Source: Diplodia intermedia
Lineage: Eukaryota; Ascomycota; Dothideomycetes; Botryosphaeriales; Botryosphaeriaceae
Assembly: GCA_021495925.1 (NCBI GenBank)
Contig: JAKEKT010000001.1
Coordinates: forward strand, 310,001-374,000
Length of the DNA stretch: 64,000 bases
Direction: 5' to 3'
Below are positions 1 through 10,357 of the stretch, piece by piece. Every line of letters starts with the position of its first letter. The first letter of the stretch is position 1. Both the position numbers and the translations under genes were made by a program. The notes beneath the pieces are model-generated. The model was not told the DNA's origin and did no database searches. It saw only the letters and a program-made list of their open reading frames with translations.

Positions 1-1384
1 GCTCGAGAGGAAGCGTCACATTCTTCAGGCTGAAGAAGTCACGCTTCCTAAACCGAATAGAATCAAGTTCATGGTCAATTCTCAACAAAGGCGTCTCAAC
101 CTTCAGCTGCCGTGTCAGACGAGGGAGAGAGTATGCTTCGGTCACTTGGGGAGGAAGCCGAAGCGCTGACACTGACTTCAATACATGAGCCGCTGTAGAG
201 TCTATCTCAAGACGCTCCGAGGTGCCCGGTGGCTGGGTGAGTTGGATTCCTGGACATCCGGAAGGATCGCTAAGCTCTTGAGCTAGGAAAATAGGTGCTT
301 GCGGAAGGTGTCGGGAGTCGAGAGGGTCGTCGCGTGTGTGGTCTCTGCAGATGTGGTGAAAGCGCGCGTATGCCAGGACAGACGCGTCCGGGGCGAGTGC
401 CTGCTCATCCGGTCTCCGCGTCACTGCGGCCATTGTAGTGCGGTAACGTTGAGGTGTAGTAGACTGGACTTGAGGAGCTTGAAGTTAAATGTGTACGCGA
501 CGCGACGCGACGCGCCAGGACCCTGCAGGACCCTGCAGGACCCATGCCGTCACTTGAGGCAGTCGCTCGATTTGCCACGCTCGCGCCGGCGGCAAGGCGC
601 AGCTCCAATGGCTCTTCTCTTAATCTCTCGGAGAACTCTTGTCTTAAGCAGAGGCTTTTCTCTTAATCCCTTCCTCGAAGACCGGATCAGAGTCCAGTCA
701 TTCAACGAAAGCGGAGAAAGCAGATCGCCAACTCCAGGGTAAAAAACTCTGAGCCCAGAGAAAACCCTGACTTGAATTGGGGCCTGCCAAGGCATTCAAG
801 TCCTTTTCCACCAACCTCCTCGAACGCGCCAGTAAGGGAGTAGCACGAAGAAGAAAAGAAAAAAGAGAGGAAAGGTTGAGGGAGGGAGGGGTTTATATAG
901 GCGGCAGGCATGGTAGAAGTCGCTAGAGCACCGGGACAGATTTGTGGGGCTCGCCCCAGGTCTCCAGGGCAACTGGTGGTGAGGGTGGACTTGGTGGTCA
1001 CAGGTGAGGGTGGGCGTGTGGGTGCCTGGCGCGACTTCCTGATTCGGTAGGCGGGGGTGACCTCACTCCGCGGGCAGGCACGATGGAAGTCGGTGGAACC
1101 GTGCGTCGCTCTCCCGAGCCGCGAAACAGCGAGACTGAAGCGTCGCATGCAGAGCCAACTGAGTATCCTGATATGGCAGTAATCAACATTCTGGTATTCG
1201 CTATTCTAATCCAAAATCATTCCCTTGTACTTCCCAATGTCCAAAACCAGACTACACATGCACCTTAAGCAAGTTGGTATTGTATGCCGTCTCCATAGCC
1301 CTTTAGTAACGCCCGCTGAACCGCTTCACCTGAAAAGAAAATGTAATGCTATGAATGCTTCATGATCGTGTCAAACAAAAGCAC
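1..1384. other. Intergenic stretch, no supportable gene
   Basis: Reading frames here are short, low in complexity and resemble no family I know. A small tandem repeat sits near 497-543 (CGACG units, then AGGACCCTGC units). A TATA-like element on the minus strand lies near 892-899, next to a purine-rich stretch that would be CT-rich on the minus strand, but no convincing open frame follows it. The last ~110 bases are probably the 3' untranslated region of the dioxygenase gene to the right. Confidence 0.6.
892..899 (-). promoter_or_regulatory. Possible TATA box, leftward
   Basis: On the minus strand the sequence reads CTATATAAACCCC and is followed by CT-rich DNA, which looks like a fungal core promoter. 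The gene it would serve is not recognisable in the first 800 bases, so this is only a hint of a transcript running off the left edge. Confidence 0.25.
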
Positions 1385-2633
1385 TTAATCGTTGTAGTTG
1401 ACGATGCCGGAGCCGTCCTTGCTGACAGGCGGAAGTCCGTACTTGGCGTTAAGCTCCTCTTCCTGGGACTTGCCGGCTTCGGAGAAGTATGGGCGCTCAG
1501 CCTGGCAGCAGACGCGCACAGCGTGGCGGCGGTGAGGCGCGAACCCATACGAAGCGGAGTGGTTGGTGACGCGGTTGTCCCAGAAGGCGACGTCGTTCTT
1601 GTTCCACTGGAAGCGGACGTGTGCCTCCTGGGTGGTGGCGATGATCTCGTTGAGGTAAGAGATGATGTGGTCACTCTCAACCTTGGGGACGCCCTTGATC
1701 TTGGTGACGAAGCCAGGGTTGAAGAACAGAGACTTCCAGCCAGTCACGGGGTGGACGCGAATGAGCGGGTGCTCAGTGACGACGGGGTCACGGCGGACGG
1801 TACGGCCCATCTGGGTGGAGCCGTCGGCCTGGATCTGGGCCGAGTGGATCGCAGTCAAGCTCTCGAGGTACTTCTGCATGTACGGCGACATGGCATCGTA
1901 GGCAGCGTACTGAGAGGACCAGAGGGTGTCGCCACCGCCACCGCGACCGGGGCCAGTAAGAAGCTTCAGCATGGTGTAAGAGGGAGGCTGAACTTCGTAT
2001 GTAACCTGTGGATCAATTAGTAATGCTTCAAGACATGGGACTGATGTGAGATGTGCTTACATCAGAGTGCCAAAGGAAGGTAGGGGTGAACAGGGAGCGG
2101 AGGTCCTTAGCGCCCTCAGTAAAGACGACGTGGACATCCTCCAGGCCCTCACGGCGTGGGACCGAAGTGGTGGCGTGCTTGTGCAGTTGGCCGAAGTAGG
2201 CACCGAGCTCACGCTGAGCGTCAATGTCGAGGTCGTCTTGGTCGCGGAAGAAGACAACACCACGAACGGCAATGAGGCGGGCAAGGTCGTTCTTTTGGGC
2301 GTCGGTGAGCTGCGAGAGCTTGATGCCGTGGATCTCGGTGCCAATCTTAGGGTTGTAGTCGAAGACGTCCGTGGCGCCAGCGAGCAGGTTGCGGAAGTTG
2401 GGGTCACCCTTCAAGCCCTTGTCCTCGTAGGGGATGGGACCAAGAGCAGGCCACTTGATGTCCGGGAAACGGGGCTTAAGGTCATCGTACTCGTAGGTCT
2501 CGTGGGTCTCGACAGGGACGTGGCCAGGCTCGTAGTTGAGAGTGGACGAAGACTTGGTCGGGAGGGTCTTGAGGGTCTTGGGAGCGGGGGTGGCTACCTC
2601 AGTAGCCGTCGTCTCCTGGAGGTATGGTGCCAT
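1385..2633 (-). CDS. TauD/TfdA-family 2-oxoglutarate dioxygenase
   Basis: Two exons (2633..2061 and 2005..1385) joined across a 55-bp intron give 397 residues, close to yeast Jlp1 (about 410). The junction restores WHSDVTYE, the iron-binding HxD motif of TauD/TfdA enzymes (His189, Asp191). The distal histidine is in DNRVTNHSA (His340), and an arginine in HAVRV (about 355) would bind 2-oxoglutarate. Family members use Fe(II), O2 and 2-oxoglutarate to hydroxylate sulfonates such as taurine, or related acids, releasing sulfite or an alcohol; the substrate here is inferred only. The start was placed at the ATG in CACAATGGCA, 14 codons inside the longest frame, because of its better context and normal family length. 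Intron donor and branch sites are canonical. Confidence 0.9.
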
Positions 2634-4722
2634 TGTGGACAAAGACGGGGCGTGTGGCTGGAGAGAAAGAGGCAAGGGCGGGTGGAAGACTTGGCGGTGG
2701 AGTGTGATGGGGTTCTGGAAAACGGAGGAGAGGAGCTGGACATATATAGGGCGGCAGACGGAGAGAGACAGATGGAACGGCCGGATGAAGCTGATACTGG
2801 GGACTCATCATCAGCAGTGCGTAACCGCTGGCAGGTGCAACCTGGGGCTGTGGTTGCGCGATCCGCCAGGGCCAGCACCTCATCATCACAAAGCCATACC
2901 CACATACGCTAACCGCGCACTGAGCACATTTGATTACTGCATCAGGGCAAGAATCACGGGGAAGGGCCGTGACGCATCATTCTCGCAGCAATGTCGTCGT
3001 TGCGGGAGGCTGCGCGCTACCCCGGATCGGCGCGGGTCGAGGTTGGCCATTGGCAGCCGGACGGTGCCTGGCGAGGATGCGAGCAGCAGGCGGGCACGCG
3101 ATGCCGCGATCTTGGAGTCTGCGTGTGAGGCTCTCGATCTGCTGCAGGCCGGCGTTCGAGAAGCGCAACGGAAGAGCTGAGGTCCGGAGTGGGCCGCGCT
3201 TCCCCAGGTCGTGGCCGCCGAATTCGGCCCAAAGAGGCAAACGAAAGCACGCCATCGATCTCAAAAATCACGAACGAACGTGCGTCCGAGCATCTTCGCC
3301 CGCGCCCGCGGGCTGACGCCAGCAGAGCACCCGCCCGCCGCCAGCCTGAAACTTCCAAAGCCTTCCAAAGAGGCAACATGCCTCGTGTGATCCGCGCGAG
3401 CCCCTGGTCGATTTCTGCCCTACGCCTACCCGGCGCCCCGGCCTGGCCGGGCACTGGCTGGACTTACTTAACCTGCTACATCCCCAGGCCGCGCACGACG
3501 ACGCGACGGCCTCTGCGACATTCCGATCTGCGAGCAAGACCATTGCACGGTCTCCCGCGCCTCCACGACGCGTCTACCCGCCAGTTACACCGCCCACCGC
3601 TATCCCGCCTGCCGTCATGCCCCGTCGCAGCCCACTGGCCCGCGCATTCTCCCTGTAACTTCCTTCTCCAGCGTGGTCCATGTGGGGCAGATGGCCTTGA
3701 GGCAAGGTAAACGCTCATCCTATCGAAGGCATCAGGCGCGGAATGAAGACGCGTGGACGCCTTGTCCTCTGCGTCTCCCCTGAGGCCTTGTAGCCACTGG
3801 CATGCCTCGCTCGCTGCATTCAGGGGAGATCGATCGTTCGAAGGACATCATGGCTGTGCAATCTCATCCGAGCAGCGAATGCCTCAGAGAGGTGGTTGCG
3901 TCTGCTTCATGTGTGAAACATCGATGGCGTCTTTCGAATAGCAGATGGCGGCATTGATGTGATACCATCTTCCTGCATTGCCAAAGCATACTCTGCAGTT
4001 GAGAAGCACGCAATGGGCCCTGGATGCAAGTAGGTGGGTGATGAGGTCCTTCGGCCCCCTCGCTTCCCCGAACCTGTCGACCACCCGCCAAGTGACTTCG
4101 AGCCTGAGCAATGCTCATTATTACGATCGAATAGAAAGAGCAGCAGGTAAGAAGCATGATGGCCTGAGAATACGAACTCGGCACGTAAGGCTTATTGGCC
4201 TAGGGTTCATCTAAAACATAGAAGACAATACACTATGAGGGATTCTCGTTCGACGTTGAATTCTGCTGACCAAAGATGTGCTATCTTCGGCCGTATGGAC
4301 TGATATCGAAACCAAATGAGGCTCGAAAGCTCCCTGGACAGCTGCGGTAGAGATAGAGAGCCGACGGCCGCAGTATCCTGAGAAATGCTTGGCGCCGCCG
4401 GGGGACGACTTTACGATAAGTTGTCCGCTGGCAGTGGGTTACTTCAATCTCCTACAATTAGCCGGCAGGTTGCGGTGAAATACAGACAAGGTCTCCGGTT
4501 GCTGAAATGCTAATTTGATTCCTTTTTGTCAACTCCACGCTTTCTCGAGTCCTCGCTTTGGGTGTGCCAATGCTGGTATCCGTCATAGCACCATTTTCCC
4601 CTAGTTCGCGCCTCATCATACCTCCCCGTACTGGTTCCTGTATGCCCCGTTGAAGAAAAGAACGCCGCCCAAATCCCAGTCCAAACCCAAAATCGAAGCT
4701 GCTGACTTGAGCCCCCTCCTCA
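2634..4722. other. Intergenic region between dioxygenase and FIP1
   Basis: About 2.1 kb upstream of the dioxygenase and downstream of FIP1. The many overlapping GC-rich frames have no conserved motifs and I take none as real. The right part (4200-4700) is probably FIP1 3' untranslated sequence. Confidence 0.6.
2742..2748 (-). promoter_or_regulatory. TATA box of the dioxygenase gene
   Basis: The minus strand reads CCTATATATGTCC about 110 bases upstream of the chosen start codon, a plausible distance for a fungal TATA element plus leader. A TATA-driven promoter suits a nutrient-regulated gene; that regulation is inference. Confidence 0.45.
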
Positions 4723-5945
4723 TCACCACCCCCTTCCTCTTCGTCCTCCTCTGAACCCACCCTGACCGCCTCCGTATCCGCCATACTGGCCTTGCGGACC
4801 ACCTTGACCGCCGAAGCCGCCGCCCTGCTGCGCCTGCTGCGCCGCGGGGCCGGCGGGCGGACCGCCTTGCATGCCACCCATGCCCTGCATACCCTGCATA
4901 AATTGCTCGAAGCTCATCTGTGACGGATCCATCCCAGACGCCATCATGTGCTGGGCCATTTGCTGCATCATGTTCTCGTCCAAGCCGGGCATTCCGGGCA
5001 TACCACCAGGCATACCTCCATTCTGCGGCTGCTGAGCGGCCTGTGGCTGCTGTGCTGCTGGGCCGGTGGGTGCGCCAGGGACGGGCGGAGCGGCGGATGG
5101 GGGGCCGCCGGGAGGCATGCCAGGCATGAGCGGCATGCCGCCGTTAAGCATCATCTCGAACTTGGCCGTCTCGGCCTTCTGGTCCTTGAGCGTGTTGGTC
5201 ATGGTTTGTTGGCGCAAGCAGTAGGTCGTCCAGGTGAACTCGTCGAAGCCGTAGTTGAAATAGTCGGACTGGTCGGCGCCGGGGAGGCGCCAGGGCTTTT
5301 CGTGCTCGGCGAGGTCTGTTTGTAAATTAGTCTCTGCACGTGCTGTGTTTGTACTGAGGAATGCTCCTTACCGGCATCAACATCTAGGTCTGTTATGGGC
5401 TTGCCCACAGGATCGTAGATGGGGGTTGCGTTAACGTCGATGGTTGAGGTGCGGACTTCGGGATAGGCTGAACCAGGCTTTGAAGGCGCTGAAGGAGCGG
5501 CGCTTCCAGATTTGGTTCCAGTAGGTGGTATTTGTTGTCCTTTAGCAGCGTCTGCGGGTGCGGCCCGCGAGGTATCCGACTTGAAAGAAGTGTTGAAGCT
5601 TGCGCCGCGTTGGCTGTTGTTCATGTCAATGGCACGCACTCGTCAAGCGGCAATTTTGCTTTACACGTACGAAGCTGGCTCTGGCGCTGCTGGCGCATCT
5701 TTGCTCTCTACAATGATCTCGATATCCTGATGTAGTAGCCCGCATTAGCATCCACGAAGCCTGGACTCGGCAATAGAGTGGGGAATGCGTACCGAGTCGC
5801 TGCTCTCATCCTCTTCCTCCTCTTCGCCCTCCTCGAGTGATTCGTCCATCTTCTCATCCTTTGTAGCCTCGTCACCGTTGGTGGGCTCGTCCTGCTTGAC
5901 GGCCGGGGCGCTGTCGTCGCCGTAGAAATCGTCGTCCTCCTCCAT
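4723..5945 (-). CDS. FIP1: Fip1, pre-mRNA polyadenylation factor subunit
   Basis: Four exons (5945..5793, 5726..5671, 5613..5372, 5315..4723) give 347 residues; all three junctions keep frame and restore conserved sequence. The N-terminus is acidic (starts [11 protein letters not shown]) and reads through ESSDSDIEIIVE across intron 1. The Fip1 signature [18 protein letters not shown] lies at about residues 157-174 and continues into DEFTW. The C-terminal 150 residues are rich in Gly, Met, Gln and Pro and end in an RGGRRGRG tail. Fip1 is the flexible scaffold in the cleavage and polyadenylation factor that tethers poly(A) polymerase to the mRNA 3' end. It diverges from NUP49 across 341 bp. Confidence 0.93.
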
Positions 5946-6286
5946 GGAGAAGGGTGTCGGTCTGTTCGGGTGTGCAGAAGAGTGACCGTGCAAGGACGGG
6001 GCGCGCTGTCTGCGGTTCTTCGAGGAGCGGTGCCCTGGTGGAGACGTGAGCTAGGCGGGCAGATGGGTTGAAGCTGCGGCGGGCGAGGTGGAGCTGTCGG
6101 CGCGAAGCTTGGACGCCGCAGCTTTTCGCGACAACGCCCGAGCAGCTGACAACAACACCAACATACCGCGTCCCTTTGCGCCATCGCCCTGTTGCCCTGC
6201 CCGCTCAGGTCCTGCCGAACCCCTGCCAGCACCAGGTCTCGATCTTCTCCGTCCGCGACGCTTTCTGGCCATTTGGAGCAGCAACA
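5946..6286. promoter_or_regulatory. Divergent promoter FIP1/NUP49
   Basis: The 341 bases between the two start codons must hold both core promoters and both leaders. No TATA box is evident, as expected for constitutive genes. Confidence 0.6.
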
Positions 6287-6753
6287 ATGTCGTTTGGAAC
6301 AGGACTGGGAAAGTCGGGCGGCTTGAGCATCAACACGGGCGGTAGCTCTTCGTTGTTGTAGGTTTGCGCCATGGCTGCGCGTCAATTGTGATATCTGCAC
6401 GGCAGTCACTAACTTGCACCTTCCCACAGTGGCAGCTCGACCAGCACCAGCCAGCCCCAGAGCGGCGGCGGCGGCCTGTTTGGCGGCACCTCCTCGACTT
6501 CGCAACCCCAGAGCGGCGGCCTTTTCGGCTCCTCGACGAACAATGCTGCCCCGGCGACTCAAGGCAGCAGTCTCTTTGGGGGCGCCCTCAATAAGCCCGC
6601 CACGCCGGCGGCTACCACCACAGGCGGCCTTTTTGGCGGGGGCGCTGCAGCAGGGTCAACGCCCGCCTCGCAGCCTCAGCCCGGCTCCTCATTGTTTGGC
6701 GGCGCGTTAGGCCAGAACCAGCAGCAAGGCCAGCAGCAACAGCAGCAACAGCA

Positions 6754-6792
<39 letters not shown>

Positions 6793-7826
6793 GAGTGGGG
6801 GTCTTTTCGGCAGCACTGGCCAGGCAACGCAAACAGCCGCTCCGTCTTTGTTGTGCGTCCAGCGTCGTTCGTCGCACACACCCGGAATGCTTGGCTAACT
6901 TCTCGCGCAGTGGAAGCAGTACCGCGCAGACCCAAAACAAACCTTCTCTCTTCGGGAGCACTACAACCGCCACACAACCTCAGCAATCCTCGCTCTTCGG
7001 CGGCTCCGCCATGAACAACTCTCAACAGCCAGCGGGCGGCGGCATGTTTGGCGCCACCCAAAACAACACCGGTGCACAAGGACCTGTTCCGGGCGTTCGC
7101 ATCGACATCAGCCAGGTCCGCGGATCTACGCGCTTCTCCGATCTCCACGAGGATCTGCAAAGGCAAATCGAACAGATGGACTCGCTCATCCAGCAGCAAA
7201 TCTCGCATCACGACCAGTGCCAGGCCTTCATCGACGGTCGCTTGAAGGAGAACATTTCATATCTGCCCAACGATGTCGAGTGGGTCAACGGCAAGTGCGA
7301 AGCTGTCGAGACCGCCCTGGACAACGATTCGCAGGCCATCGCCCAGCTCAAGCAAACGATCAAGAAGGACGTCGAGGACGCGCGCATCAGCTTCCGCGTG
7401 CTTGAGAACCTCAAGCTGCCCACCCAGTTCCACTACGCCGGTTCCATGTGGAGCGCCGCTCCCGCTCCCGCCAAGTCGGCTTCACAGGACGATGCCGCAG
7501 CTGACGAAGGCAACACCGACCTCGTTTCTTTCTTCGATGGTCAGACCGACAATATGGACAGTACGCTCCAGTACCAGGCCCGTCTACTTACCGAGATCGA
7601 GCAGCACCTGCGTACCGTCGAGGCAAACGCGGGGCAGCAGAAGCAGGAACTTTTGGCGCGCCGGGGCGCTGGTACCGCCGAGGAGCACCATGAGAACAGG
7701 CTCAGGGAATTGGCTCTTCTATTCCAGGAGATCCAGAAGGCCATCCTCAACGAGGCACAGAATGTTGGAGATTGCAGGGAGAAGGTCATCGAGGCGACTA
7801 TCGGTACTACGGGAATGGGAAGGTGA
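6287..7826 (+). CDS. NUP49: Nucleoporin Nup49 (Nup58/45 family)
   Basis: Three exons (6287..6357, 6430..6852, 6911..7826) encode 469 residues; yeast Nup49 has 472. Residues 1-225 are a GLFG/SLFG repeat region with a long glutamine tract. From about residue 225 comes the coiled-coil part typical of the family (for example RFSDLHEDLQRQIEQMDSL and LLTEIEQHLRTVE). In the pore, Nup49/58 joins Nsp1/62 and Nup57/54 to form the central channel complex, and the GLFG repeats bind transport receptors. Both introns split a phenylalanine codon (TT|T) in an SLFGSS motif; see findings. The start has an ACAATGTCG context. Nup49 and metazoan Nup58 are orthologues, so either name would fit. Confidence 0.92.
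6719..6790 (+). repeat. CAG/CAA tract (polyglutamine) in NUP49
   Basis: About 24 consecutive CAG or CAA codons, nearly pure CAG in the right half, interrupted once by GGC near the left end. It lies between GLFG repeats in the disordered part of the protein and is likely to vary in length between strains. Confidence 0.9.
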
Positions 7827-8146
7827 TTGGCGGACTAGGGCAAGATACTCTGGAGTCTTTTGTTTGGAAACTAGGTGGCATGGGATGGCGTTTGTCGAAG
7901 AGCAGGGTCCATTGGTTGAGTAAAGAGCTCTGTAAAAAGATACTCAAAAGCTAGGATGTGGCACATTTAATTCCCAGGAAGATGACGAGAACGAGATATT
8001 GACCCGTCTTGCTTTCGACAACGATTCAAATTGCACTTTAACAGTAACCCTGCGGTATGCGCACCTACAAACCTCGCTTCCGTGTTCTTCCAACTGCATT
8101 TGCGGAACCCAATAGTTCCTTTGTCTGCATCGCCCATTACGTCCGC
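7827..8146. other. Convergent 3' region NUP49 / aldo-keto reductase
   Basis: 320 bases between two stop codons of converging genes. It holds only 3' untranslated sequence as far as I can see. Confidence 0.6.
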
Positions 8147-9358
8147 TCAGGAGTGCCCGGTTACCGCCTTGGGCACGTACGGCTCTTCCAGGTACTTGAT
8201 CTCCTCATCCGTCAACTCTTTTCCTTTAACCTTGACGGCCTCATCTAACCTCTCCACACTGCTGAAGCCGACGATGGGAACAGTGCCCTTCTGCACTATC
8301 CACGCCAGGGCCACCTGCGACATGGCCCAATCCTTCTTCTTGGCCAGCTCCTCCACACGGCCAACAATCTGATGGTCGGCATTCGTCACAATATGGAACG
8401 GGTGGGTCCTCATGGACTTGGCACGGTCCGTCTCAGGCGTGTCCAGCGGCCGCGCGAGCACGCCGCGGAAGAGGGGCGACCAAGGAATCAGCCCGACGCC
8501 GCTTTCTTTGCAGAATGGATTCATCTCGCGCTCCTCCTCCCTACAGACCCGTCAGCAATGCCGTTTCGGGGATGGGGGGAAGGATGTATGGGGAGGAATA
8601 AGCAATAGCGAGTGTGGCCTTACCTGTAGCACAAGCTGTAGTGGTTCTGCATGCTGATGAACTTGGTCCAGCCGCGCCTCTCGGCGACGAACTGCATCTT
8701 GGCGAACTGGTAGGTCCACATGGAGCTGGCGCCGATGTAGCGCACCTTGCCGGCGCGGACGAGGTCATGCAGGGCCTCCATGGTCTCCTCGACGGGGACG
8801 GACGAGTCGAAGCGGTGGATCTGCAGCAGGTCGATGTAGGGCGTCTGCAGGCGCTCGAGGCTGGCGTCGACGGCGTTGAAGATGGCGGCGCGCGAGAGGC
8901 CGCCTTGATTGACGTAGTCGCGCGTGTCGCGCGCCTGCCCGTGCTTCATCGTGTTGATGGCGGGCGTCTCGCCCACGTAGCCGAAACATTTGGTCAGCAG
9001 CACGACCTTACGCCGCGGGATCTGCGATTGCTTGAGGAAGCGCCCGATCAGCTCTTCGGAGACGCCGTTGGAATAGATGTTGGCCGTGTCCCAGGTGTTG
9101 AGCCCACGGTCGTAGCTGAAGGTATGGTTAGCTGACGACGAAGTCTTGGACAAGGAGGGAACAGTACGCGGCCTGGAGGAGTGTGAAGACGGCAGATTCG
9201 TCGTCGACAACCCACTGTGCCCAGTCCTTGTGGCCAATGGACATAGCACCTAGGATGGGAACTGAGACACGCAGCCCGGAGCTTCCGAGCTGCTTGTAGG
9301 TCACCTGCGTGGCATCGATGCTGGCTTGCAGCTCCTTAGGGATATCAGAGTTGGCCAT
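8147..9358 (-). CDS. Aldo/keto reductase
   Basis: Exons 9358..9168, 9115..8624 and 8540..8147 give 358 residues, the usual length of fungal AKR proteins of the aryl-alcohol or versiconal-reductase type. Both junctions restore conserved text ([36 protein letters not shown]). The catalytic tetrad is visible: Asp73 and Tyr78 in [10 protein letters not shown], Lys106 in VVLLTKCFG, His164 in [10 protein letters not shown]-terminal motifs [13 protein letters not shown] and [12 protein letters not shown] bind NADPH. The family reduces aldehydes or ketones to alcohols in the cytosol; the substrate cannot be read from the sequence. No biosynthetic partner genes lie next to it. The start ATGGCC follows a purine-rich leader. 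Confidence 0.92.
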
Positions 9359-10357
9359 GGCGTTGACTTCTTTCTGGTGTTCTGGTAATTTGGGTTGAAG
9401 CAGCAATAAGGAAGAGGGTAAGGAGAAGATGAGAGGATTCCATGATAGACATGATCTCGACGGCCTTTTGAACCCGCCAGACGGCTGTGTAACTGCCGCA
9501 TCTCCGAGCCTATTTTCTGAGGTGATGATGTCGTGCGCGGATATAGCGGAGTTTAAGGTAAAGTCCAGTGATTGGGGCAGACTACCATTTCATCCCACGG
9601 CATGGCATCGACAACAAGCACCTTACCTAAGCACCCCCGCTCGTCCCCACAGGACTGTGCAACTCTGTTACCCAATCAGGAAAGTGGGCGCGGGCGGTCT
9701 TCAACCTTGCTCCGTCAAGCTGCGAGTCGTCCACTGGTCTGTTTCGGATTGATTTGGTCCTCTTTGTCAAGTTCAAGTGCTTTAAGTCGACACCAGCGTT
9801 GAATGCAGATTTATACTGACTGCCGCATTCACACGCAGAGGTACAGCTAGGTTTCTGCGAGTATCGCAGTGTGTGGCATAATCGTGTGATGGTGACGGCC
9901 TTGGAAAAATAGGATGAATAAATGAATGGAATTCAATGTGAAAGCAATTGGTCAAGTAGCAGACGCGTACGTGGTGACAATCGAGGAACAGTTTGCGGAA
10001 GGAGAAAACGTCTGTGCGCGACATTGGCCGGGTCTATGGAGGAGCGGAAAGACGGGCTTTAAAGTGGCTTATTTCATTTCGCTCTAGCATCCTACCGGTG
10101 GGTGCGAATCAGATGAAGAGCATCTCGATACCTGTGGCCGAGGAAAGGAGCGGGTGTTGGAGGCCGGAGCGCCGGTCGCATCGCCACGTGCGGTGCGGCG
10201 GCGAGTCGAGACGGGACGGCAACGTCACCGTGCTGCTGCCTCTTTTCCTCCTCCAACAACAACATCCCCTCAGGCAGCCATCCGCCCACATTGACGCGAC
10301 TGAACCAGGACACCTGGCTCAGGAACACCCTCAACCAAATCCTTCCCGCGAACTTTT
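9359..10357. promoter_or_regulatory. Divergent intergenic region AKR / F-box protein
   Basis: About 1 kb holding the promoters of the two diverging genes. The right part (10180-10350) is pyrimidine-rich, as expected near a rightward transcription start. Short frames here look accidental. Confidence 0.5.

Noticed and set aside
2046..2912. 288-codon frame opposite the dioxygenase
   Set aside because: Antisense shadow of an exon with intact iron-binding motifs.
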